64,000 nucleotides of DNA from Haloechinothrix aidingensis (GTDB lineage: Bacteria > Actinomycetota > Actinomycetes > Mycobacteriales > Pseudonocardiaceae), in NCBI RefSeq assembly GCF_013450155.1, contig NZ_JACCKD010000003.1, positions 124,001-188,000 of the forward strand, written 5' to 3'. A model generated the notes under the pieces. It was not told the DNA's origin. It was given only the letters and a program-made list of their open reading frames with translations, and did not search any database. Both the position numbers and the translations under genes were made by a program. Positions 24,935 through 33,203 of the stretch are shown here, in pieces. The stretch's first letter is position 1. Every line of letters starts with the position of its first letter.

Positions 24935-25681
24935 GTGATCGATCGTGTCGCCCTTGTGCCGCAACCTCCCTTGCTCGTTCCCGAGCTGGTGCCCGGTGTA
25001 CTTCGGGAGACCAGCGCGGTACGCGAGGCCGCCGAGGAGGCGGTCCGGTGGCTGCGCGGCGGCGCCGGCACATGGCTGGCCGTCGGTCCCGGTGACGGGG
25101 AGTCGTGCGGGCACTACGAACCGTGGCGACACGGTTCGTTCGTCGGGTACGGCGCCGACGTGCGGGTGTCGTTGGCCGACCGGGACGGCGCCGTGCCCGG
25201 TGATGCCGCGGCCGACCTCCCGCTGCCGGTCCTGATGACGGGATGGCTGCGCGCCAGGGCGGGAGTCGCCGAAGCGCGGGTCGAGGTCGTCGACGCGGGT
25301 TCCGCGCCGGAGGAGTGCGCGCGTGTGGGTCGGCGGCTGGGGCGCTGTGCCGAGCGAATCGGCCTGCTCGTGTTGGGCGACGGTTCGACCCGGCACGGGC
25401 AGCGTGCCCCTGGCGGGCCCGACGAGCGCGCGGCGGGCTTCGACGAGATGGTGGCTGCCGCGCTCGCCGAGGTGGACGTCGAGGCGCTGGGGTCGCTGGA
25501 CACGGCCGAGGCCGCGGAGCTGGGGGCGAGTGGGCGCGCGCCCTGGCAGGTCGCCGCAGGCATGGCGCGGTCACGGGCCGTCGGTGACGCCGAGGACGAC
25601 CGCAAGTGGCGGGGCGAGATGCTGTACTCCGGCGCCCCGTTCGGAGTCGGCTACCACGTGGCGATCTGGGAGCGAGTGTGA
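24935..25681 (+). CDS. LigB-like (class III extradiol dioxygenase fold) protein
   Basis: 248-residue protein in the place of mycobacterial Rv2728c, upstream of miaA. Family features: start [17 protein letters not shown], segment TWLAVGPGD, and late segment [11 protein letters not shown] with [10 protein letters not shown]. These suggest the class III extradiol ring-cleavage dioxygenase fold, with possible metal ligands at the N-terminus, but the catalytic activity is not established. GTG start at 24935; the stop overlaps the miaA GTG start (GTGA at 25678-25681), so it is coupled to miaA. Confidence 0.82.
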   Translation: MIDRVALVPQPPLLVPELVPGVLRETSAVREAAEEAVRWLRGGAGTWLAVGPGDGESCGHYEPWRHGSFVGYGADVRVSLADRDGAVPGDAAADLPLPVLMTGWLRARAGVAEARVEVVDAGSAPEECARVGRRLGRCAERIGLLVLGDGSTRHGQRAPGGPDERAAGFDEMVAAALAEVDVEALGSLDTAEAAELGASGRAPWQVAAGMARSRAVGDAEDDRKWRGEMLYSGAPFGVGYHVAIWERV

Positions 25682-26586
25682 CCGGCATGCGTCCCATCGC
25701 CGTCGTCGGCCCGACAGCGACCGGCAAGTCCGAGCTCGCCGTCGAGCTCGCCATCGCCGTGGGCGGTGCGGTGATCAACGCGGACGCGATGCAGCTGTAC
25801 CGCGGAATGGACATCGGTACGGCCAAGATGCCGGTGAGCGAGCGGCGCGGCGTCGACCATCACCTGCTGGACGTTCTCGAGGTCACCGAGACGGCCTCGG
25901 TGGCCGCGTACCAGCGCGATGCCCGGGCCAGGATGGATGAGCTGCTCGCCGCGGGAACGGTACCGGTGCTGTGCGGCGGCTCCGGGCTGTACGTCCAGGC
26001 GGTACTCGACGATCTCCGGTTCCCGGGAACCGACCCCGGTGTGCGCATGCGGCTGGAGAGGGAGGCCGAGGAGGCCGGGGCGCAGGCCATGCACCGCCGC
26101 CTCGCCGAGAGCGATCCGGCCGCGGCGGCGTCGATCCTGCCGTCGAACGCGCGCCGGATCATCCGCGCGCTGGAGGTCATCGAGATCACCGGCCGTCCGT
26201 TCTCGGCGAACCTTCCCGAGCCGGCGGAGCCGAGGCACGGCACGATCCTCATCGGGGTGGACCGCGATGTCGATGAGCTGGACAGGCGTGTCGACAGCAG
26301 GGTGGAAGGCATGTTCCGTGCTGGGCTGGTCGATGAGGTTCGGCAGCTGCTCGACCGGGGCCTGCGAGAGGGCAGGACGGCGTCCAGGGCGCTGGGCTAC
26401 CGCCAGGTACTCGCCGAGCTCGACGGTGCGGGGGACATGCGAGCTGCCGCGGAGGCCACCGCGCGAGCGACCCGGAGATTCGTGCGTAAGCAGCGCTCGT
26501 GGTTCCGCAGGGACAACCGCATCACCTGGCTGGACGGCCGCGGGACCGACCTGACCGGGCGAGCGCTCGAACACGTAACCTCATAG
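25678..26586 (+). CDS. miaA: tRNA dimethylallyltransferase MiaA
   Basis: 302-residue enzyme that transfers a dimethylallyl group to N6 of A37 in tRNA, the substrate for MiaB. P-loop [11 protein letters not shown] near the N-terminus, [33 protein letters not shown], and the C-terminal [10 protein letters not shown], all typical of the family. GTG 25678 overlaps the upstream stop; ATG 25687 is an alternative start. It is co-transcribed with the LigB-like gene and dapF. Confidence 0.96.
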   Translation: MTGMRPIAVVGPTATGKSELAVELAIAVGGAVINADAMQLYRGMDIGTAKMPVSERRGVDHHLLDVLEVTETASVAAYQRDARARMDELLAAGTVPVLCGGSGLYVQAVLDDLRFPGTDPGVRMRLEREAEEAGAQAMHRRLAESDPAAAASILPSNARRIIRALEVIEITGRPFSANLPEPAEPRHGTILIGVDRDVDELDRRVDSRVEGMFRAGLVDEVRQLLDRGLREGRTASRALGYRQVLAELDGAGDMRAAAEATARATRRFVRKQRSWFRRDNRITWLDGRGTDLTGRALEHVTS

Positions 26587-26588
26587 CC

Positions 26589-27443
26589 GTGGGTATCGCA
26601 TTCCTCAAGGGGCACGGCACGCAGAACGACTTCGTGCTGCTGCCCGATCCGGACGGCGCGCTGGAGCTGACCACCGAGCGGGTGCGGGCCCTGTGCGACC
26701 GGCAGCGCGGGCTCGGCGCTGACGGGGTGCTGCGCGTCGTGCGCGGGGATGCGCTCGCCGACGAGGTGCCGGAGTCGGCGCGCTCCGAGGCGCAGTGGTT
26801 CATGGACTACCGCAACGCCGACGGCTCGATCGCGGAGATGTGTGGCAACGGTGTGCGGGTGTTCGCCCGCTACCTGGTCGAGGACGGCTGGGTGGCGCGC
26901 GGGGCCGACGGCGGCGCCGACTTCGTCATCGGGAGCCGGGCAGGGGACCGGCCGGTCCGGGTCAACGTCGACGGCACCGTCACCGTGCAGATGGGCCACG
27001 CGAGGGTGACGGGGGAGTCGATGGCATCGGTGGACGGGCTCGCGCTGACCGGCGTCGCCGTCGACGTCGGCAATCCCCACCTGGTGTGCCGGGTAGACAG
27101 CGATCTGGCGGCGCTGGACCTGCGCACCGAACCGGCCTACGATGCGCGCCGGTTCCCGGGAGGGGTCAACATCGAGTTCGTCTCAGACCTCGGGCCGGAC
27201 GAGCTGAGCATGCGCGTCTACGAACGCGGGGTCGGGGAGACCCGCGCGTGCGGGACCGGCACCGTCGCCGCGGCCGCGATGGCCGTGTACGGGGCCGGGC
27301 AGCAGGAGGGCACCCGGACGGTGCGAGTACCCGGCGGTGCGGTCGCGGTCACGGTCGGGCCGAACTCGTCGAGCTTGACCGGGCCTGCGGTGCTGCTGGC
27401 CCGCGGTGAGCTGGACACCGGCTGGTGGCAGGCGCCTGACTAG
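26589..27443 (+). CDS. dapF: Diaminopimelate epimerase DapF
   Basis: 284-residue enzyme converting LL- to meso-diaminopimelate for lysine and cell-wall synthesis. The two catalytic cysteines are Cys85 in MCGNGVR and Cys221 in ETRACGTGT. The N-terminus GIAFLKGHGTQNDF is the usual DapF start. GTG 26589 begins 2 nt after the miaA stop, so it is translated from the same mRNA. Length is normal. Confidence 0.97.
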   Translation: MGIAFLKGHGTQNDFVLLPDPDGALELTTERVRALCDRQRGLGADGVLRVVRGDALADEVPESARSEAQWFMDYRNADGSIAEMCGNGVRVFARYLVEDGWVARGADGGADFVIGSRAGDRPVRVNVDGTVTVQMGHARVTGESMASVDGLALTGVAVDVGNPHLVCRVDSDLAALDLRTEPAYDARRFPGGVNIEFVSDLGPDELSMRVYERGVGETRACGTGTVAAAAMAVYGAGQQEGTRTVRVPGGAVAVTVGPNSSSLTGPAVLLARGELDTGWWQAPD

Positions 27444-27578
27444 GACCGCCCCTCGGCCCAGCGAGCCTGCTGCGCGGAGGCGGCGGAGCGCCTCGCGGCG
27501 TCCGAGTCGCGCGCCTGTCCAGCGGCGGAGGGTATTCACTCGCGGAGCGTAGCCGATCCGTGGGACGATGGTGTCAGG

Positions 27579-29060
27579 ATGACAGAAGCGACAGACCGTA
27601 CGACAGGCAACAGCCGCGCCGGTGGCGCACCCGATGTACCGAGTACTCAGCAGCGAGGAGGAAACCTGTCCGCAGGTGAGCGGGACCTGGAGGATCGAGC
27701 GGCTCTGCGCCGGGTCGTCGGGTTGTCGACCGAGCTGTCGGACATCACCGAGGTCGAGTACCGGCGGTTGCGGCTGGAGAACGTCGTACTCGTCGGGGTC
27801 TGGACGGAAGGAACGTCCGCGCAGGCGGAGGAGTCCCTGAACGAGCTGGCCCGGCTGGCCCAGACGGCCGGTTCCACGGTGCTCGAAGGGTTCATCCAGC
27901 GGCGCGACCGCCCCGATTCGGCCACCTACGTCGGTTCGGGCAAGGTACGCGAGCTCGCCGAGACCGTACGCGCCACGGGTGCCGATACCGTCATCGCCGA
28001 TGGTGAGCTGGCGCCCGGGCAGCTGCGGCAGCTGGAGGAGAAGCTCAAGGTCAAGGTGATCGACCGGACGGCGCTGATCCTGGACATCTTCGCCCAGCAT
28101 GCCCGGTCGAAGGAGGGCAAGGCACAGGTCGAGCTCGCCCAGCTGCAGTACCTGATCCCCCGGCTGCGGGGCTGGGGTGAGGCGCTGTCCCGGCAGGCCG
28201 GCGGGCGTGCCGGTGGTGGCTCCGGTGGTGTGGGGCTGCGTGGTCCCGGTGAGACGAAACTGGAGACCGACCGCAGGCGGATCAGCAAGCGCGTGGCGAA
28301 GCTGCGCCGCGAGATCGCCGGGATGAACACGATCCGGCAGACCAAGCGTGGCAGGCGTATCGCCAACGCCGTGCCCAGCGTCGCGATCGTCGGCTACACC
28401 AATGCCGGCAAGTCCAGCGTGCTCAACGCGATCACCGGTGCCGGGGTGCTCGTGCAGGACGAGCTGTTCGCCACGCTGGATCCGACCACGCGGCGGGCCG
28501 TGACTCCGGACCGCAGGGAGTACACGCTGACCGACACGGTGGGATTCGTGCGCCACCTCCCGCATCAGCTGGTCGACGCCTTCCGCTCGACCCTGGAGGA
28601 GGCTGCCGACGCCGACCTGTTGCTGCACGTCGTCGACGGGGCGGACGCGGCTCCGGAAGAGCAGGTGCAGGCCGTCCGGGACGTGCTGCGTGGCATCGCC
28701 GAGGAGCGAGACGAGCCGCTGCCTCCCGAGCTGCTCGTGATCAACAAGGCGGATGTCGCGGGGGAAGTGGCACTGGCTCGGCTGGGGCACCTGCTTCCCG
28801 ACGCCGTGGTGGTATCGGCCCAGACCGGTGAGGGTGTCGACGCCGTGATTTCCGCCGTCGCCGAGCAGCTCCCGCATCCGGAGGTCCTGATCGAGGCTCT
28901 CGTGCCGTACACCCGTGGTGAGCTGGTGGCTCGGGCGCACACCGAAGGGGAGGTGCTCGTCGAGGAGCACGTCGAGTCCGGTACACGGCTCAGCGCACGG
29001 GTGCATCCGGGGCTGGCGAGCGCGCTTCGCGAGTTCTGCACCAATGGGGCAGCGGTCTAG
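27579..29060 (+). CDS. hflX: GTPase HflX
   Basis: 493-residue ribosome-associated GTPase that splits stalled or hibernating ribosomes. N-terminal HflX domain (GTSAQAEESLNELARLAQTA, GSGKVRELAE), Gly-rich linker GRAGGGSGGVGLRGPGETKLE, then the G domain: G1 GYTNAGKSS, G3 DTVGFV, G4 NKAD, G5 SAQTGEG. ATG 27579 is 135 nt after dapF. The N-terminus has about 40 polar residues before the conserved part, so a later start is possible. Confidence 0.96.
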   Translation: MTEATDRTTGNSRAGGAPDVPSTQQRGGNLSAGERDLEDRAALRRVVGLSTELSDITEVEYRRLRLENVVLVGVWTEGTSAQAEESLNELARLAQTAGSTVLEGFIQRRDRPDSATYVGSGKVRELAETVRATGADTVIADGELAPGQLRQLEEKLKVKVIDRTALILDIFAQHARSKEGKAQVELAQLQYLIPRLRGWGEALSRQAGGRAGGGSGGVGLRGPGETKLETDRRRISKRVAKLRREIAGMNTIRQTKRGRRIANAVPSVAIVGYTNAGKSSVLNAITGAGVLVQDELFATLDPTTRRAVTPDRREYTLTDTVGFVRHLPHQLVDAFRSTLEEAADADLLLHVVDGADAAPEEQVQAVRDVLRGIAEERDEPLPPELLVINKADVAGEVALARLGHLLPDAVVVSAQTGEGVDAVISAVAEQLPHPEVLIEALVPYTRGELVARAHTEGEVLVEEHVESGTRLSARVHPGLASALREFCTNGAAV

Positions 29061-29090
29061 CCGCTGCGTGGACGACGGGGCGGCTAGACA

Positions 29091-30179
29091 ATGACCGGGC
29101 CACCCCTTTCGGTGGCCGCACGAACGGCACTGTGCCTGGTCGCGTGTCTCGTGCTGGCCCTGGCGCCGCATGGCTCGGCGGCGGCCGAACCCCGCGCCGA
29201 GTCGCTGTGTGTCATCGATGACGAACGGCTGCACTCCGTATCGGGGCTGGCCGCGGACGGCAGGCACTGGTACGCGGTCAACGACGGCGGGACGCGGCTC
29301 GAGATCTACGTGCTTGGACGGGACTGCCGGGTGCGGGACGTCATCACGGCCGGGACCGATCCCTTCGACGTGGAGGATCTCGCTCGTGCTCCGGACGGGA
29401 CGCTGTGGCTGTCCGACACCGGTGACAACCGGCGGCAGCGAGACACCGTGGCACTGCACGAGCTCACCCCGGACGGCGACGCGACCCTGTACCGGCTCAC
29501 GTATCCGGACGGCCCGCACGATGCCGAGGCGCTCGTGCTCGACCACGAGGGCGTGCCGCATATCGTCACGAAGGCGGTCACCGGCACCGCAGGGATATAC
29601 CGGCCCGGAGACGAGCTGAGCAGTCCCGGCCCCACTCCACTGGACAAGGTCGCGACGGTGGCGATCGGATCGACGGACACCCAGGGCGGTCCTGTCGGCA
29701 CACTGGGAACCCTGACCGTGACCGGAGGCGCTACCAGTGCGGACGGCACGGTGGTGGTACTGCGTACGTATACCGACGCGTACCTGTACGCCGCGCCGGA
29801 CCGCGACGTGGTCGCCGCGCTGCAGCGGGAACCGGTGCGGATCCCGCTGCCCGGCGAACCGCAGGGTGAGGCCGTGGCCGTCGAGCCGGACGGCACGATG
29901 CTGTCCACGAGTGAGGGAGTGGGTCAGCCGGTCCGTGCCGTGGAGGGTGCTGCCGCGCTGGCGCGGCAGCACCGCGCATCGGAGCGGCCGGGTACACCGC
30001 CGAGCGGGCGGGAGGATCCTGCGGAGCCGGGCTCCGGGAGCGACACCCCGGTGGATGGCGAGAGCGAGAACCGCGACTGGGGGACAGCCGTACCTGCTGT
30101 GTCGGCTACAGCGGCTGCTGTGGTCCTGGCCGTGGTCCTGGCCTGGGCACGCCGTCGGCATAGGTCGACTCGGTCGTGA
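29091..30179 (+). CDS. Secreted/membrane-anchored beta-propeller-like protein
   Basis: 362-residue exported protein. A signal peptide (about 1-32, ALCLVACLVLALAPHGSAAA) is followed by a region with repeated short strands resembling a beta-propeller (LHSVSGLAADGRHWYAVND, VEDLARAPDGTLWLSDTGDN, AEALVLDHEGVPHIVTK, EAVAVEPDGTML). A Pro/Glu-rich spacer leads to a C-terminal membrane helix (VSATAAAVVLAVVLAWA) with RRRHR on the inside. It likely faces the cell wall. The function is unknown. It starts 31 nt after hflX and may be co-transcribed. Confidence 0.82.
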   Translation: MTGPPLSVAARTALCLVACLVLALAPHGSAAAEPRAESLCVIDDERLHSVSGLAADGRHWYAVNDGGTRLEIYVLGRDCRVRDVITAGTDPFDVEDLARAPDGTLWLSDTGDNRRQRDTVALHELTPDGDATLYRLTYPDGPHDAEALVLDHEGVPHIVTKAVTGTAGIYRPGDELSSPGPTPLDKVATVAIGSTDTQGGPVGTLGTLTVTGGATSADGTVVVLRTYTDAYLYAAPDRDVVAALQREPVRIPLPGEPQGEAVAVEPDGTMLSTSEGVGQPVRAVEGAAALARQHRASERPGTPPSGREDPAEPGSGSDTPVDGESENRDWGTAVPAVSATAAAVVLAVVLAWARRRHRSTRS

Positions 30180-30280
30180 GCCCGCCTGCGGGACCGCCCG
30201 GAGGGCGGCTGCCCGGCAGCGGGCCATGAGTGGCCGTGTGCAGGGCGGCTGAGCCACGCGCGCGGCGTACCGGCCGCGGC

Positions 30281-31063
30281 TCAGAGCCTGCGGAGTACGG
30301 CCACGACCTTGCCGAGCACAGTGGACTCGTCACCGAGGATGGGTTCGTAGGCGTCGTTGTGCGGCAACAGCCAGACATGACCGTCGGACATCTTGAACGT
30401 CTTGACGGTCGCCTCTCCTTCGATCATGGCGGCGACGATGTCGCCGTTCTCGGCGCTGGGCTGCTTGCGGACGACGACCCAGTCGCCGTCGGTGATGGCG
30501 GCGTCGACCATCGAGTCACCCTTGACACTGAGCAGGAACAGCTCGCCTTCGCCGACGATCTCGCGGGGCAGCGGGAAGACATCCTCGACCGACTCCTCGG
30601 CGAGCACCGGGCCACCCGCGGCGATCCGGCCGACGAGGGGGACATAGGCGGGTTTGGGAGATGACTCACCCGCCAGGCCGGACTCGTCGGCGTCCGGGGG
30701 CGCATCGAGCTCACTCGGGTCCACATCGGCGGGAAACACACCGACAGCGCGCGGGCGGTTGGGGTCCCTGCGGAGGTAGCCCTTGCGTTGCAATGCCTGG
30801 AGCTGGTGAGCGACCGACGACGTGGACGTCAGCCCGACGGCGTCCCCGATCTCGCGCACGCTGGGCGGGTAGCCGAGCCGCTTCACCCAGGAGCGGATGA
30901 CCTCCAGGATCTGACCCTGCCGGATGGTGAGATCGCCGCGCTCGTCCGCAGGCGGGAACGGGCGCACATTGTCCTCGATATCCGCCCCGTCGCTTGCCGT
31001 GGACCGGCTCGTGTCCTGGTCCGCTTGGCTCGCTGCGGGTTCGTTCGTGATGTCCCGTGCCAC
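30281..31063 (-). CDS. lexA: SOS repressor LexA
   Basis: 260-residue LexA. After about 40 acidic/polar residues comes the winged-helix domain ([29 protein letters not shown] in part, then [19 protein letters not shown]), then the peptidase domain with the Ala149-Gly150 cleavage site in GRIAAGGP, catalytic Ser184 in KGDSMVD and Lys221 in ATVKTFK. RecA filaments stimulate self-cleavage and so derepress SOS genes. GTG 31063 is chosen, with GGAGG 7 nt upstream; a longer frame to 31141 is less likely. It is divergent from the LysM gene, with SOS boxes in front of both. Confidence 0.96.
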   Translation of the reverse strand: MARDITNEPAASQADQDTSRSTASDGADIEDNVRPFPPADERGDLTIRQGQILEVIRSWVKRLGYPPSVREIGDAVGLTSTSSVAHQLQALQRKGYLRRDPNRPRAVGVFPADVDPSELDAPPDADESGLAGESSPKPAYVPLVGRIAAGGPVLAEESVEDVFPLPREIVGEGELFLLSVKGDSMVDAAITDGDWVVVRKQPSAENGDIVAAMIEGEATVKTFKMSDGHVWLLPHNDAYEPILGDESTVLGKVVAVLRRL

Positions 31064-31232
31064 CGCGTTGCCTCCATCAGGGTCCTGCCGCCGCCCACTT
31101 GCCGTCCACTTGTGCTGCCCGAACGGGACCGAGTACGTCAAGGGCGGACCAATGCGTTGTCCGTGTTACCGACTGCTAGCTGTGACGACCGGTTGGTCGC
31201 TGTGTCAAACCTAGCGCGTACGGCGGGTGACT

Positions 31233-31248
31233 TCAAACAACTGTTCGA
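31233..31248 (-). promoter_or_regulatory. LexA-binding SOS box of lexA
   Basis: On the minus strand the sequence is TCGAACAGTTGTTTGA, matching the SOS box TCGAAC-N4-GTTYGA in both half-sites. It is 170 nt upstream of the lexA start and allows self-repression. Confidence 0.85.
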
Positions 31249-31645
31249 GCGACACGCCGAGCGTCTTGTGCGGATTCCGGGCAGGTCACCGGGACTGCCG
31301 CAGGTGCGATCCGTGCGTCGCCTCGCGCGGCGACCGGCCCGGACACGACCCGGACACGGCCGGTACACCGCTGGCACTCCGCAGCCCCCGGTCAGCGCCG
31401 GGTCGCCCCGGGTCAGTGCCGGGTGCATCCGCTGGCCAGGATGCCTGGTGTGCGGGGTGCCCGGCGGGTGCGACACGCCGGTGGGCCGCGCGGCTCGCTC
31501 GCCGTCGCCGCGTGCCGGATTGCAGGTGAGTGGCGTCGATCGGTTCTGCTCGTCCGCCTGTTCGATGCGGGATCGACGATTTCGGAATGTCCAGGGCTCT
31601 CGATTTTGTCGGGAGGGCGTGGTACAAAGTCGCTCAGACGTTCGA

Positions 31646-31661
31646 TAGAACGGGTGTTCGA
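31646..31661 (+). promoter_or_regulatory. LexA-binding SOS box of the LysM gene
   Basis: TAGAACGGGTGTTCGA matches TCGAAC-N4-GTTCGA at 11 of 12 half-site bases. It lies 103 nt before the LysM protein start. The homologous gene next to lexA is SOS-controlled in mycobacteria and corynebacteria. Confidence 0.82.
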
Positions 31662-31763
31662 CCTGAGGTGAACCGCTGGAGCGTCCGGCTGACGGGGTCC
31701 GCGGGCGAGTTGCCGGGCAGCCGATGGCGAATACCGCGAACGAGGCGACGAGGAGGGTCCGCG

Positions 31764-32291
31764 ATGCCGGTACTGGCGGGCAGCGAGGGTGTCGGGCGAG
31801 CGCCCGGTCCGGACGTCAGCGCGGATGTCGCCGGGTGTGACGCCGGTACGGTAGTTCGGGCCGGTGAGCCCCGGGGAAGGTCACGGCGTGACCGCGGGAT
31901 CGATGTGCGGCGATCCGTGCCGGGCCCGCGGCGCCGGGCGGCTCGGCCGGGACTACGGCCGACGGCGTGCCTGATCCCGCGAGAGGGTAAGAGTTCGCGG
32001 GAGTCGTGGGTCCTCCTGGGGGTCGTGGGTGTCGCGGTGTGTGCTGTCGTGATCGTGCTCGGTCTCGCGCTCGGCGGCTTGGCCGGGGCCGTGTCGCACG
32101 AGGTGCCGGATCGGACCGGAGTGGTTACCGTGTCCGACGGCGAGTCGCTGTGGGATCTCGCCCGGCAGCACGCTCCGGACAGCGACCCGCGCGCGGTCGT
32201 GGAACGCATTCACCGGCTGAACGAGCTCGAGGGTGGTGCGGGCGTCGCGGCGGGGTCGGTGTTGACCGTGCCGGTGCAGGCTCCGGAGTAG
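31764..32291 (+). CDS. LysM membrane protein, SOS cell-division suppressor (ChiZ/DivS-like)
   Basis: 175-residue protein: an Arg-rich cytoplasmic N-terminus (1-75), a membrane helix (about 82-110, WVLLGVVGVAVCAVVIVLGLA) and an outer LysM domain (VVTVSDGESLWDLARQHAPD through AAGSVLTVPV) that binds peptidoglycan. The gene beside lexA in M. tuberculosis (Rv2719c, ChiZ) and the unrelated-in-sequence but similarly placed DivS of C. glutamicum halt division during DNA damage; the same role is inferred here. ATG 31764 with GAGGAGGG upstream is the best start. The SOS box at 31646 supports induction by damage. Confidence 0.85.
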   Translation: MPVLAGSEGVGRAPGPDVSADVAGCDAGTVVRAGEPRGRSRRDRGIDVRRSVPGPRRRAARPGLRPTACLIPREGKSSRESWVLLGVVGVAVCAVVIVLGLALGGLAGAVSHEVPDRTGVVTVSDGESLWDLARQHAPDSDPRAVVERIHRLNELEGGAGVAAGSVLTVPVQAPE

Positions 32292-32395
32292 GGTTCCCGG
32301 GGCGACGCGGTCACGGCGGCCGGACGCCCCCGGGAAGTATCACCCTGTCGGGTCGGTTGCGGGGCATTCCGAACCGACCTATCGTCGACCCCAAC

Positions 32396-32419
32396 ATGTA
32401 GTAGTTACACTGATGTAGT
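32396..32419. repeat. 7-bp direct repeats in the nrdR upstream region
   Basis: ATGTAGT occurs at 32396-32402 and 32413-32419, flanked by CCCCAAC (32389-32395) and GTTGGGG (32430-32436), in an unusually A/T-rich patch 140-190 nt before nrdR. It could be a regulatory site for NrdR autocontrol, but it does not clearly match the known NrdR-box consensus. Confidence 0.35.
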
Positions 32420-32577
32420 TGCTCCACAGGTTGGGGTACACTGGAAGGTAGACGTTCACAAGCGCGGTGGGGTATGTCCACTGAGCGCTCGTGTCGGGTC
32501 CACACGGTGGGTGCCGCCCGGGTTCGGGTGGCGCGCCGGTGGTCGGCGACCATGCGGTGAGAGGCAGGTGTTACGCA

Positions 32578-33111
32578 GTGCGGTGCCCGTTCTGCAGGAA
32601 CGCCGACTCCAGGGTGGTCGACTCGCGTGAGGTGGACGAGGGACAGGCGATCAGGCGCCGCCGATCGTGCTCGGCGTGCGGACGGCGGTTCACGACCTCC
32701 GAGACCATGGTGCTCGCCGTGGTGAAGAAGTCGGGGGTTACCGAGCAGTTCAGCAGGGACAAGGTCGTGACCGGCGTGCGGCGCGCGTGCCAGGGGCGTC
32801 CGGTCGACGAGGACGATATCCAGCAGCTGGCGCACCGGGTCGAGGAGTCGATCCGGTCGGCAGGCGCCGCGGAGATACCGAGCCATGAGGTCGGCCTGGC
32901 GATCCTGGGGCCGCTCCGGGACCTCGACAGCGTGGCCTACCTCCGGTTCGCCAGCGTCTACCGCGCCTTCTCCTCGATCGAGGACTTCGAGAAGGAGATC
33001 GCGGGGTTGCGGGAGGCCATCGGGGGAACCGGCGGTGCCGCCGAGGTCGCCGATACCGCCGATACCGCCGATACCGCTGATGCGGCCGACGCGGGCGAGC
33101 GTGCCGACTGA
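32578..33111 (+). CDS. nrdR: Transcriptional repressor NrdR
   Basis: 177-residue repressor of ribonucleotide reductase genes. N-terminal zinc ribbon with CPFC and [10 protein letters not shown]; then an ATP-cone ([24 protein letters not shown] and beyond) that senses dATP/ATP. The start is GTG 32578, giving VRCPFC. The last 25 or so residues are an Ala/Asp/Thr tail built from a 9-nt repeat (GCCGATACC three times, 33049-33075) and are absent from typical NrdR (about 150-155 residues). nrdJ follows after 92 nt. Confidence 0.96.
   Translation: MRCPFCRNADSRVVDSREVDEGQAIRRRRSCSACGRRFTTSETMVLAVVKKSGVTEQFSRDKVVTGVRRACQGRPVDEDDIQQLAHRVEESIRSAGAAEIPSHEVGLAILGPLRDLDSVAYLRFASVYRAFSSIEDFEKEIAGLREAIGGTGGAAEVADTADTADTADAADAGERAD
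33049..33075 (+). repeat. 9-bp tandem repeat in the 3' end of nrdR
   Basis: Three exact copies of GCCGATACC encode Ala-Asp-Thr repeats; a degenerate fourth follows. A slippage-prone coding microsatellite in the NrdR tail. Confidence 0.85.
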
Positions 33112-33203
33112 GCGGGATCGCAGCAAACCAGGACGAGACAGTTCGCAAAGTTCGTGAGAGGTGTCGGGACGGAGCGTCCGGACGCCGGAGTGAGGGAGAA
33201 GTG

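Larger units (their letters stand above)
31064..31763. other. 700-bp divergent SOS promoter region
   Basis: Lies between lexA (leftward) and the LysM gene (rightward). It holds two LexA-box-like sequences, at 31233-31248 and 31646-31661, listed separately. No gene is supported; open frames here are short and Arg/Pro-rich. Confidence 0.7.

Noticed and set aside
27183-30257. 1024-codon open frame on the - strand
   Set aside because: Crosses dapF, hflX and the secreted protein genes in antisense; no family features.
30249-30284. CTGAGCC/GGCTCAG repeat at the lexA stop as a terminator
   Set aside because: Only 7 bp with a 22-nt spacer and overlapping the stop codon; too weak to call.
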